A program made the translations under genes and the position numbers. Of a DNA stretch of 64,000 nucleotides, positions 22,528-33,370 are shown piece after piece. The stretch's first letter is position 1. Each line of letters begins with the position of its first letter. Origin of the DNA: Pezizomycotina sp. ARF18 (lineage: Eukaryota; Ascomycota); the NCBI GenBank assembly GCA_002224055.1, contig AZLU01000134.1:49688-113687 (forward strand), read 5' to 3'. Under the pieces are notes generated by a model that was not told where the DNA came from, made no database searches, and was given only the letters and a program-made list of their open reading frames with translations.

Positions 22528-23354
22528 GAACGTGGGGACCGTGTCGCAAACGCCAGAAACAGGCACAAATCCGAGTAAACGAGGATTCACAGGCACTCGT
22601 TCTCTGGTGGTGGCCCTGGTGGGGTCTTGGATCCGAATGGTTCGCTGGATTGTTTGAAGTTCAAGTCCCGAAAAAAGAAAGAAAGGAAAGCAAAGGCTTG
22701 GAAGGCGAGCTTGACCTATTGCTTTTCGTAATCTTTAAACGGAGCCGCAACGGTCTCCAGTCAGGTAAAAAAAAAAAAAAAAAAAAAAAAAGGAACATCG
22801 GATGCAAGTTGCCCACTCATATTATCCGATAAGCTCCCAAAGGGAAAAGGAAAAGCGAGAGAGAAAATTTATCAAGAAATACTAAACGATAATGGGAATA
22901 AAAAGTACGATAAACGAATGGATGGGGAGAGTGGAGTTTTAGAAGTACTTGGGATCCTGTCGCAGAGGACCCCCGGCGCTTATGTGAGAGACATCTATGG
23001 CTCCCCGGCTCCCCCGTTGTGCCCCATCCCAGTAAAATGAGCGGCGTGATATGGTTCCGAGAGCCCCGTTAGTGTGTGATCGAGGAATGAGAAGAGGGGC
23101 TCTTGGTTTCTCAGGATTATAAAACAATCGCGACGAAAGCTGCCTGCCTTGCTGGAGAGAGGGGTAATATATATATATAGAAAAGAGGGAAGAATAAGAG
23201 CAAGAAGAAGGAGGTTTCGTGATATGATTGATGGTGAAAACACAGCCGTGCATGGGCTTCCCAAAATTCTAAAGGTGCTCGTGCTTTCCACGGCTTGGTT
23301 CCTGGAATTGTTAGTTCTGTATGCCTTTTCGTTCCCCGTATATGAAAGAGTCAA

Positions 23355-23391
<37 letters not shown>

Positions 23392-23662
23392 CTGGGAAGA
23401 ATGGGGGAGAAAAAAAAAAACCCCAGCCTAAACTTAGCAAGAGGTAACCAGGTAAAAAGAAAGTTAAAGGGTAGTTAGTAGTTAGTAGTATAGCAGTTTC
23501 GCTGGCTATATTTTATTAAAACCTTCACTCCTGTTTTTCGCCCCTCCTTCTTTTTCACCGCGATATATAATATAATAAGCTTACTTTATCCTTCCTCTAG
23601 ATAAACATATCTATATATATATATTTCATTTTTCACTGTATATACACATATTTTATCTGATC

Positions 23663-23695
<33 letters not shown>

Positions 23696-23856
23696 GCAAA
23701 AGGTAGCAGCTATATAGAGGAGTAGTGGTTGTTTTTTTTGGTGTTTCCCGGCGGGTGTCTCTCTGTCTCGTTTCTTGATTGCTTGTCATTTTTCTCTCCG
23801 CATTCATTCCCGAACACACTTGACACAGACACGCACCACACACTCAGCCATCCACT

Positions 23857-23890
<34 letters not shown>

Positions 23891-23933
23891 CTTTTTTTAA
23901 GAGGGAGAAGGAAAAGACTTACGCTGCAGAGGG

Positions 23934-23965
<32 letters not shown>

Positions 23966-24153
23966 TCTTGATATCCAAGGCTCCGGAAAATCCGATAAAG
24001 ATAAAAGTATAATAGTTTTCATCAACCTTGCTGGTAATACATATACATCGCATCAGCCGCCCTCTTTGGCCCCTTCCTCAGGAACTCAGAAAATCTAGCA
24101 CCTGTAAGGCTCCTCCGGATTTCGTGTTCGTTCCGCTCCGGTAGCTTCGTACG
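22456..24153. other. Divergent intergenic region (nitrilase / BRO1)
   Basis: Shared upstream region of 1.7 kb with no supportable gene. It is dominated by homopolymers: A-tracts at about 22493-22523, 22767-22790, 23677-23695 and 23933-23963, and T-tracts at 23660-23675 and 23862-23890. An (AAAT)n microsatellite lies at 23361-23390. The CT-rich sequence just before 24154 resembles a typical fungal promoter. Confidence 0.6.
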
Positions 24154-27100
24154 ATGGCCGGGCGGGCTCCCATGATCAGCTGCCCGCTGAAGACGACGCA
24201 GGAGATCGACTGGGTGACACCGCTGAAGAACTACATCCGGACAACGTACGGCGACCCTGAGAAGTACAACGAAGAATGTGCCACGCTCAACCGGCTGCGG
24301 CAGGATATGCGGGGGCGGGGAAGGATTCGGCGGCGGGTAGGGATCTCCTCTACCGGTATTATGGCCAGCTGGAGCTTCTGGATCTAAGATTCCCCGTCGA
24401 CGAGAACCATATCAAAATATCTTTCACTTGGTGAGATGAGACCCCTCTTCTTTCTCTCTCTCTCTCTCTTTTTTTTTTTTTTTTTTTTTTGTGGACGATT
24501 TAGCGACGTGGAGGATGGACAGATAGGACGTGGAATATATAATCTTAAAACCCGAAAATGATTTCCCGATTACTGACGGGGGTTGTCTGCGCTGGGATAC
24601 AGGTACGATGCATTCACGCACAAGCAAACGTCCCAGTACTCCTAGCTTTCGAAAAGGCTTCCATAATATTCAACATCTCCGCTGTTCTATCCTGCCACGC
24701 TGCGAATCAGAACAGATCGGAGGATACCGGCCTCAAAACTGCGTACCATTCTTTCCAGGCATCCGCCGGGATGTACACGTACATCAACGATAACTTTCTA
24801 CACGCGCCTTCCATCGACCTGAATAGAGATACAGTTAAAAACGCTAATACAGATCATGCTTGCCCAAGCGCAAGAAGTGTTTTTGGAGAAGCAAATTAAC
24901 GATGGAAAGAAGAGCGGAATGCTGGCAAAACTTGCATCTCAGGCTGCATACCTCTATTCGCAAGCCCAAGAAGGCTGCCAGGAAAAATGTCGCCAGGGAA
25001 GTATTCCAAAAAACCGTGGGCGATCCTTGCCAGGTTAGTTCTTGTTCTCTTCGAGACTTTTTTTCTTTCTTCTAGGAAGACGTAAAGTAAAATATATAGC
25101 TTGGAAAGCTAATGTGCTCTTTCAAATAAAATCAGACAAAACAAGCATATATGAACTCTGTGGCCCAATATCACCAAGCGATCGCCGACGAAGGTACGAA
25201 TCAACAAGGAAATGCCCTAGCGCGGTTAGCATTGGCCGAGAATTTAGCAAAGGAGGCGGTTCGTTTGCCAATTCTCTCCCTACGAACATGCCTACGGGCA
25301 CGAATCTCTCGAATGAGACGGCCCCCATGATGCAGGATCTTACGAAAAGGCACATGGCCGTCGTTGCGGAGAAGCGAACTGGTCTCCTTAAAGATAACGA
25401 TTTCATATACCACCAAAGCATTCCGTCCGAATCATCGCTCACAGCCATCCCTAAGCTTCCAGCCTCGAAAGCGATCCCTGTGCAGGAGCTGTATGCAGGC
25501 CAAGACATTCAACGCATTATCGGTCCCGATATCTTCTCGAAAATCGTCCCTATGTCCGTAACGGAATCTGCTTCCTTGTACGATGAGGAGAAGGCCAAGC
25601 TTGTTAGGGCCGAGACGGAGAAGGTCGATATCGCGAACGGCGAAATGGCGGCTGCCTTGGATTATCTCAAGCTCCCTGGGAGCTTGAAGATGTTGAAGAA
25701 CGGATTGGAGGAGAGCCTAGAGGTAGATCCGGAGTTTCGGGCGTGGGCCGACGAAATCGCCCACGAAGAACAGCTTGCAAATGTATTCGACAGCCTCAAG
25801 GATGACAAGCTCCGTGTAGAGGAAACCCTCGTCCGGTGCGCCAAGTCTTTGGATACTGAGGAAGCGATCTGCGAGAAAATGAGGTCGAAATACCTCGATG
25901 AGTGGACTCAGCAGCCCTCTGCGTCTTTGACTCAAACATTAAGGGAAGATATCAAGAACCTCTCGAACGCCATTGATGCGGCGAGCGAAAGCGATGCGGC
26001 CCTCTTGTCCCAGTTCTCACAGTACGCGGAGGATATCGAAGATATGAGGCTAGCGGGCGAGAAGGATGAAGCCGACATCCTTTTCCAAAAAGCGATGGTC
26101 AAGAACGGTACCGACCGGAAAGAAGAAACAGCCCCCAGGAAGGAACTTTACTTGACGTTGATGACGGCGAGGATGGTATAAGTGTAATGGACCAAATTGC
26201 TAAAGAGAAGGCTTGCTGAAAAAGCTGAACTTGATTAAGCGGGAAAGGATGCAAGTATTGAAAGACCTAAAGGAAATGGTGAGAATTACATGCTAGACTT
26301 TTTTTAAAAAGTATTTGGTTGGAGCAAAGAAATAAACTAACTGATAAATCTTCGTGATGAAGGTTCATAATGACGACATAAACAATGTTCTGATATTGAA
26401 CAAGAAGGCAATGGGAAACATCGAAGGGCAGTTGTTTGCATCTGAACTGGAGAAATTCAGACCACATCAGAACCGGTTGCTACAGGCTTCACACAAGCAA
26501 TCCGCCTTGATGAAGGATCTCACGGCGGCTTATGGTGAGCTTCTGCAGGATAAGAGGGTTCGCGCCGAACAGTCTAAGTATGACAAGCTGTCTCGGAACA
26601 GAAACGCTGTGATGTCCGCATTCAAAAAGGTGTATAGGGCGTTCCTGGACGTGTCCGCCGGGCTTGAAAAGGCCAAGAGCTTTTATAGTGAGATGAAGGA
26701 GACCGTCGTCAGCCTTGATAAGAACGTAGAGAGCTTTGTCAACAATAGGCGGCAAGAAGGAGCGGCGCTGCTTGCGAAGATTGAAAAGGAGAGAGGTAGT
26801 GGAGCTGCATCCGCAGCCGAAAGGAACAGCAAAGGCTCAAGGAGCTTATGGAGCGCATGTCGGTGGGGGCACGTCGCCCCAAAAGCCGGCCAAACACATT
26901 CCCGCTCCACTCGTGGGCCTAGGTCAATCGTCCATGGCATCGCCGCCCACGACCCCAAGTATGGGCAACAGCAGCAGTACAGTAGTCTCGCGAATCTCGG
27001 GTCACGAGCCGCCTCCGCACCACACCCACCCGGTACCGCGGGTTTTTACACTAGTGCTCAGCCCTTCTCTCCCGGAATGAGCAGTACAGCCAGCAGCAGC

Positions 27101-27441
27101 AGCAGCAATTCCAGGCCAGAACGGCAGTTTCCGCCACAGCACCGCCGGGATTCATTCAGCCAGCAATCACCTACCAGCCTGGTCCCCAGTACAACCCGCA
27201 AAACCAACCACAATACCGCAGCAGGGCCAATACCAGACGCACCAGCCCTATAACCCGAGCGCTTACGTACCACCACCACCTCCTGGCCCTCCGCCTGTGA
27301 ATCGGCAACCTGGCTTTGGCCAACAAGGTACCCGCAGCAGTCAGGATACCTCAACAGCAGCAGCAACCGCCACCGCCGCCGCCGCCTGGCGGAGGCTACG
27401 GACAACAAGGACAAGATCCCTGGGCTGGTCTTCAATCGTGA
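24154..27441 (+). CDS. BRO1: Vacuolar protein-sorting protein Bro1 (ALIX family)
   Basis: ESCRT-III-associated endosomal protein that recruits the deubiquitinase Doa4 during multivesicular body sorting. ATG 24154 starts APMISCPLKTTQEIDWVTPL. Exon 1 ends with VDENHIKISFT, and an intron with a T22 tract follows. Exon 2 carries FEKASIIFNISAVLSCHAAN, ASAGMYTYINDNFLHAPS and MLAQAQEVFLEKQI, and ends at 25033. Exon 3 (25136-26278) begins with KQAYMNSVAQYHQA and holds the Bro1-domain end and the coiled-coil V domain (KAIPVQELYAGQDIQR; SLYDEEKAKLVRAETEK). Exon 4 (26363-27441) has EKFRPHQNRLLQASHKQSAL and FVNNRRQEGAALL, then a Pro/Gln/Ser-rich tail ending QGQDPWAGLQS at TGA. Frame changes lie near 24300, 24650, 24840, 25255, 26125, 26820 and in the tail. 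Full-length for the family. Confidence 0.95.
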
Positions 27442-27504
27442 AATAGATTTATCTTGATTTTGAAATTATTATTCTTATTTCTCTGTCCTTTCGCTTGTGT
27501 TATT

Positions 27505-27549
<45 letters not shown>

Positions 27550-28327
27550 TTATATTATTATTATTTTTGACGAGGGCTGTTTCTCGTTGGTTCATCTGCT
27601 TTTATATCCTAAGCCTTCCTTTTGAGCCTTTGTGTGTATGTAGCAGTTCCTTTTGCATCTTTTGCCATTTTGTCTGCTGGTGTCTTTCTGCCATAAACGT
27701 TATATAAACTAACCGACTCTTCTTCTCGACCTGATTATCGTTTACCACCACTACCCTTACCGCGCTTTTTTCTTTCTTTCTTTTTTACTACGTTTTCTGC
27801 TGATTTTTCCTTTCCTTCAACCGACAGATGTGCAAACAAACCTTTACGGTATTGCAAAACCCCGGTTTCCATTCTAGCACGGAGAGTCTTTTCTGGCATG
27901 AGACAACTTGTTTTTTGTTGTATTGATTTTCTCTTCTTGCTGGCATGATATCTCATCAAAACCCTTTTCAAATCAAAGTCTATATAGAAATTTACCGCTT
28001 ACACTAAAGGCCCACACTCAAAAGTGATCTTGCATATCTAAAACAAAAGGCGTAGCTCGAGCTTGCAGCCAAAACTGCAGGGAGTGTGGCTGCCATTGTG
28101 TGCCTAAAATGAAAAAAAAAAAAAAAAAAAAAAAAAACTGTCTCGGTCACCTTGAGGGTTCCTAAATGAAGTGCGCCGCCGAAGGTGTACCTTTACATCA
28201 TTCGACTGCTAATACTCTTTGTATAGATTCAAGACTACAAGGGACATCAAGTAATTGCCTAGTAATCCTTTGGAAGGAATCGATTGACCAACACCGATCC
28301 ATGAATGATAACGTGAAATTTAGAGAG

Positions 28328-28361
<34 letters not shown>

Positions 28362-28876
28362 TAAAAATAAAGGCCGCCGAAGGGACCCCCACTCAAAACC
28401 CAGATGTTACATCTTGTTCCCGGTTAATGGGGTATCAAGAATACAAGTTTATCGGTGTACCAAACCCAGCTCTTTTGCTGGTTAAAGAGAAGATTACGTA
28501 AAGCAGATTGGTTGGACGTTGACCAATTCCCGTTCGTAGCTCTCCTTTGCTATAGAAGTGGTTATTGTGAGCAGTTGAGAATGGCTACTATATAAAGGAA
28601 CCTTCGCTCTCCTGGGAGAATATGGCTCCGGTCACGGGACCGCGCTGACCCAGTTTCTACAAAAAGAAGCCATGTGTGAAAGGACTCTTGATTAATTCAA
28701 GTTCATCAGATTGTTATTAAATCAGTTCTATAACCAAAGTACGATAGTGACCTTCCAGTATACATAACCAAATACTCTTTCATACAAACCTGCACTAGAC
28801 CTTTCCCTTCAAGTAGGATAAATATGAAAAAAAAAAAAAAAAAAAAACCCATCTGTTAGACAACTCTTTAATTTCA
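27442..28876. other. Gene-free spacer
   Basis: Downstream of BRO1. It contains the TTTA microsatellite (27505-27550), A-tracts at 28111-28137, 28329-28359 and 28825-28847, and otherwise nothing coding. The open frame across 28166-28501 is interrupted by the A-tract (poly-Lys) and has no conserved motif. Confidence 0.55.
27505..27550. repeat. (TTAT)n microsatellite
   Basis: About 11 copies of a TTAT tetranucleotide in the 3' flank of BRO1. Confidence 0.95.
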
Positions 28877-29395
28877 CTACTTGGAAAGTTCGTCCGCAAG
28901 ACCGACGATCTCCTGTCCAAATTGCACGTTTTGCCCCTCTGGTCGGACACATCATGTCCAGCTTGCCCGATGTATCCTTGATGAGCACCGACGCGAATGC
29001 GGCCCTGCCCATAACTTCCCCCACGCGCCGCCGTTGGGACGTCGTCGGATTCTCACGTTGATGCCGCCGTGAGCATCCCCAGCGTGCGGCGACGTAATCC
29101 CACATGAAGTATACCTTGTTCTTTGTACGCGGCCGGCGTCATGAACGTTGTCGATGTTGGGCGACATGGCCTCGTGGTACCCAGCGCCTGAGAAGGGCCT
29201 TGAGGGAGTTGAAGAGCTTTGTGTAGGACTGGCGCTAATTTGTTAGCTAGATCTTTATAGATGGGTATGAAGTTTATGATATGATTTGATGCTTACAGCG
29301 TCCGCGTCCGCGGGGGCTTCCTGGGAAACGAGGTTCTCGGTGAATTGCGACGGGTTGCTGTTGTAGGATCCATAGCTGCTTTGAGGTGTCGTCTA
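28877..29395 (-). CDS. Unrecognised gene, 3' part
   Basis: Function not recognised. Reading leftward from a possible acceptor at about 29391, one exon reads TTPQSSYGSYNSNPSQFTEN then LVSQEAPADADA and stops at a GTAAGC donor. After a short intron (acceptor near 29235) comes SYTKLFNSLKALLSGAGYHE, with one base correction, then AMSPNIDNVHDAGRVQRT. The next portion is ambiguous between frames (GDAHGGINV in one). The end reads GQNVQFGQEIVGLADELSK before TAG at 28877-28879. The splice sites and non-repetitive peptides argue for a real gene. No upstream exon or start codon could be fixed. Confidence 0.4.
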
Positions 29396-30889
29396 AATCA
29401 ATTATGCCAAAGCACTAAGTGTTTCTTCGTAGATAAATTGTGACAGTAGTATTATGTTTCACTGAGGAATCGCGCGGCCAAATCTTTTATATATCTATAG
29501 TAATCATTGAAGAAGCAAGTAGAACTTGGAAGGAGACTGGAGAGGAATTCTCGCGGAATATATATAGCGTCGAACAGCTGCAGTCTCGGGAACTTTCAAG
29601 GACCAACATTTTTTTTCGGTCAGGGGTCCCATTTGGCGAACATGCGCAGAGGAGCACGCTAGCGCTCAAGTGCTTTGGTTGAGGGAAAAAAAAAAAAAAA
29701 AAAAAAAAAAACGGTTCTAGTGCAAAAGCAGGGCGGCCGCACGAAGAAGGAGGAAATACTAACGGACGATCAGTTGTCATCAATTGCATCACTGATAATG
29801 CAACTTTCAAGGTTTCAAAAAAAAAAAAAAAAAAAACGAACGAAGGATCAAGTGTTCTAGCTCCCGAGAGCCTTGGAAATAATGTAGATACATTTTGAAG
29901 AAGGCCGAATGGGCAGTTGCTCTTCTGCTCTGCGAGCGGATAGTCAAACGTGTGACCTAGACTAACTGGTAAGGGTAGAATATATCATCAGAAGATAATG
30001 ATGACAGTGGTGGTTTTTTTTGTTAAAATAGAACTGTAAAACGGTCGCCAATACGACGCGTTGCCACTCGCTACCGAACAATGATAATCGCTGTCCCCCC
30101 CCCCTCGAGACGATCGCGATCCCGAAAGTCTCGGAATATTCGGATGCGGGATTCCGACTAAAAATCAATAATGAAGAAACAAAGAGCGGCATGTCACGGC
30201 ATCAAAGGGTGACGTGGATCTCCTAATGTCAGTCTGAGCTCTGGAGCCCCCATTATTGAGAGCAGATTGAAAATACCATCTTATAGCCGTACACATGATC
30301 TTTCAAATTATTATTGCTTGCAAATTTCGCTCAGTATAGCTCATTTTGGTCCATAAAATAACGAAAAGGAAAGAAACGCGTTACGATAACGGTGATGAAT
30401 CATAAATGATCTAAATTTACTGATGTTTATTATTGCTGGCGGCCAAAAGATACGATTTTCTAGTTGTCTTGTATTGTATATCTAAAATATGACGAGGTAC
30501 ATCAAATCAAACAAGATCGATCAGTCGACTGACACGCTTGAGACAAGAAACTTCTGAGCTTCCAAGGTTTTTGCTTTTTATTTGTGCCTGCTTCCTAGCA
30601 CAAACTCTTTCTAGAAGCTTTCGTGTAATGCGGGAAGGTTTTGTTTTGATCTCAACAGAATTATTTCAGAGAGATTAAGGCTGTTATCGATTAAAAAAAA
30701 AAAAAATTAAAAAAAAAATTAAAAAATAAAGGGAGCCAAAAAGTGATAGGATAAAGGTTATCGAGTAGCCTCCTCTATCGTTACCGATAAGACTTTGTAA
30801 TATTCGCACGATAAAAAAAAAAAAAAAAAAAAAAAAAGAGTTTTTCCTATGTTTCAACATTCCTTCTTCATTGTCATCTCTCACCCCAA
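29396..30889. other. Gene-free spacer
   Basis: No supported gene. It holds A-tracts (29683-29711, 29817-29836, 30692-30728 interrupted, 30812-30836) and a C10 run at 30095-30104. It may include missing 5' exons of the unrecognised minus-strand gene and the promoter of the RRN11-like gene. Confidence 0.5.
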
Positions 30890-32491
30890 ATGACCAACCT
30901 CGACATCGAAGAGGACGAAGAGGATGGCAATCACCCGTACACTACCTTCGACCCGCCGCTCGTATAGATTCCACCGCGTACTTGTACAACAGGAATAGAC
31001 CTAGGCCGAAGAAGAAGAAGAAGAAAGACGAGAGTGAAGAGGAAGAGGAAGAAGAAGATAACGATAGCACTGCTGAGAATGCAGACTCAAGAGTCGACAA
31101 TGCGGCAGCAGCGCAATCGCAATCGCAATTGCAGGCTAGCGTGCCGTCTTCATCTATAGGAGCTTCACAGTGGACGCCGGTAAATCCTACCGGCATCCTC
31201 CGGTCATCTCAATCTTCCTTCTCGATACCAGTTCCCCCCACCGTCTCTTTTGCCGGCGGCGAGGATTACTATGACGTGGCATCAGTAGCAACGAGCAAGA
31301 AAGGAAAGCTAACTGACAGCGAAGATGAAGAAGAAGAGGAGGAAAAGGAGGAAGCGCGAGCGTCACGCATGGGAGTACGCAGCGCCAGGAGCGGCGCATA
31401 CTCCAAAAGTAGCATAGACCCCACCGTCGTCTTGCCGCCGATTCCTCCGTATTCTCTTCAGGAAAGGCACCTGCTGCACGTGAATACGATACTGCACCTG
31501 AGCCTGTCAAGGGGCGACTGGAGGAGGGCCAAGAGGGCGTTCCGTTTGCTTTTGGGTAGCTGTACGGATATCCGGGTACCAAAGGTGATAAAGGTGCCGT
31601 AGATTTGAAGGCGATGTGGAACATTGGAGCAGAGATACTAGCGTTGGAGTGCGAGGCTGATGCTAGGGAAGCACTAATAAGGGAGAGGAGGAGGGAGAGG
31701 CGAGGAAGAGAAGATGAAGATAATGAAGACAGTAGCAGTAGTGAAAGCGACGATGATGACGATGTTGAAATGGGCAATGACGGCAATCCACTTCACGAAG
31801 GTGAAGATGAAGATGACGATAAACGAGAGCGATGATGAAATACCCGGCTACGGTGGCACCTCGAGGAAAAAAGGCGTGCCCGTAGACTACACCAAAGTAA
31901 TCGACTTCCTCGAGCGCCTCGTAATCATGTACCCGTACAACGCCAAGAGCGAAAGCCCGGCATGGCGACAAAGTAATCAGCGCCAAGAAGTTCATGCCTA
32001 CGCTGTTCCACTACCGTATCCTGACGTTATCGGCGATGCTGGACACCGTCGGCGCGGAGGAACTCACCAACGGCTTGAACGCGCGCGCGAAACGAACCCG
32101 ACGTGTCGACGATAATCTTTCGCTGGATAGACTGTCTCTGGACGACGTTGGCGATGGTGTAGTACTACTAGAAGACGGGAAGAGCTAGAGCGAGACGTCA
32201 GGACGGTCGAGAAGTCATCGAGGGTGTCGACGCGATACTGGAGCGGATAGAGGAGTTGCAGATTACGCCGCCGTGGGTCGACATGCTGGAGATATGGGAA
32301 CTCAGAGGCATGCTCAATCTGTGGGCGGCGATATAGTCAGTGATTACCTGATGAGTTACCCGAGCCCCATGATAACATGGGTTCGAAGATCAGGGCGGAA
32401 CGGTACAGGAAAGGTGCTAAGAAGGTAGGCGAAGTGGTCAAGGAGAAGGGTGGGAGAGGTGGGAGGATATGCTGCTTGTGGGCGATGATGC

Positions 32492-32530
<39 letters not shown>

Positions 32531-32727
32531 GAATGAAGACGAAGGGGCGAAGATCACGACGAGGAAATGGGTCAGATGGAAGGAACGCAAAGGACGGCGA
32601 TAGCGGTAGGGAATATTCCGATGACGACAGGTCTGATAGAAGTAGAGTAATGACGGAGGATGTCACCACCAGCCTTCAGAGTATAAGCCTGCGCGGCCAA
32701 CTGTACATGGACTCCGACTCTAATTAA
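30890..32727 (+). CDS. RRN11: RNA polymerase I initiation factor, Rrn11-like
   Basis: Rrn11 is a core-factor subunit, with Rrn6 and Rrn7, required for rDNA transcription in the nucleolus. ATG at 30890 gives MTNLDIEEDEEDGNHPYTTF; a one-base change follows near 30965. Then comes a Lys run and Glu-rich stretch, PPTVSFAGGEDYYDV, and the conserved TPR-like part RHLLHVNTILHLSLSRGDWR followed by RAKRAFRLLL. After a frame change near 31555, LKAMWNIGAEILALE and, past an acidic insert, TKVIDFLERLVIMYPYNAK. Further on PTLFHYRILTLSAMLDTV and IEELQITPPWVDMLEIWELR followed by GMLNLWAA. A GAT-repeat acidic tract precedes the putative end (LRGQLYMDSDSN, TAA at 32725-32727). No introns are evident. Identity rests on domain pattern and order, so it is less certain than the metabolic genes. 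Confidence 0.72.
32484..32530 (+). repeat. (GAT)n coding microsatellite
   Basis: About 14 near-perfect GAT triplets near the 3' end of the RRN11-like gene. They encode poly-Asp or poly-Met depending on frame; the acidic reading is the more likely one for this family. Confidence 0.9.
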
Positions 32728-33370
32728 GTGTTGGTCCACTTTTCTTCACATGGAAGCTTTTACATATATATCTATGTTCTTGATGTATTGTAAATAAAAT
32801 TCGAGCATTTAGCGCATCTTGATAGACGACGTTGATTACATATTATATTATTGAAGTATTGGGAAGTTATTTGCAATCAGTTCAAGAAGATCGCTTAATA
32901 AATCAAAAAACCTGTATCCGAAAGCACTAAATGAACGACATGGACACCCGCATTATACCAGTTTACATCCAGGGAAAAATAACACCGCTGATGAATGCAT
33001 AATTACACGTAAGGAGTGTGAGAGATTGTTTAGACAGATATGGTCCAAACAAGCTATATAAGGAAGTATATAACCGTGGATATCTTCAATGCGTCAATCT
33101 ATTGACGCTTTTCTAGGGACGTTAAAGTCCTGAAGATTATCAAGGACCGGCGAATGGCCGCGCGGGCAACAACCTATAAAACCAGGAAAGGAGGGAGGGG
33201 AAAAAAAAAAAGTGGCATTTTCAACAATTTGAGGGCTAAAGATACTTGTGCACGTCGGCACCAAATTTTTCTCGACCGGCGTGTCCGGCTTAATCTCAAC
33301 CCGCTCTGGAGAGACTTCAAGCCCTTCCGCCGGACTGACGGATCAATCGGTGTGTTCGGCACGGGCGCAT
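32728..33370. other. Convergent intergenic region
   Basis: This spacer of 643 bp lies between the 3' ends of the RRN11-like gene and the kelch gene. No supportable coding sequence is present. An A11 run lies at about 33200-33210. Confidence 0.6.

Noticed and set aside
25042-25135. N-terminal part of the long open frame that runs into BRO1 exon 3
   Set aside because: The first ~30 residues are intron (GTTAGT donor at 25034, acceptor at 25135); the BRO1 frame starts at 25136.
28166-28501. 111-residue plus-strand ORF with a poly-Lys centre
   Set aside because: It depends on an A31 homopolymer and has no conserved motif or splice structure.
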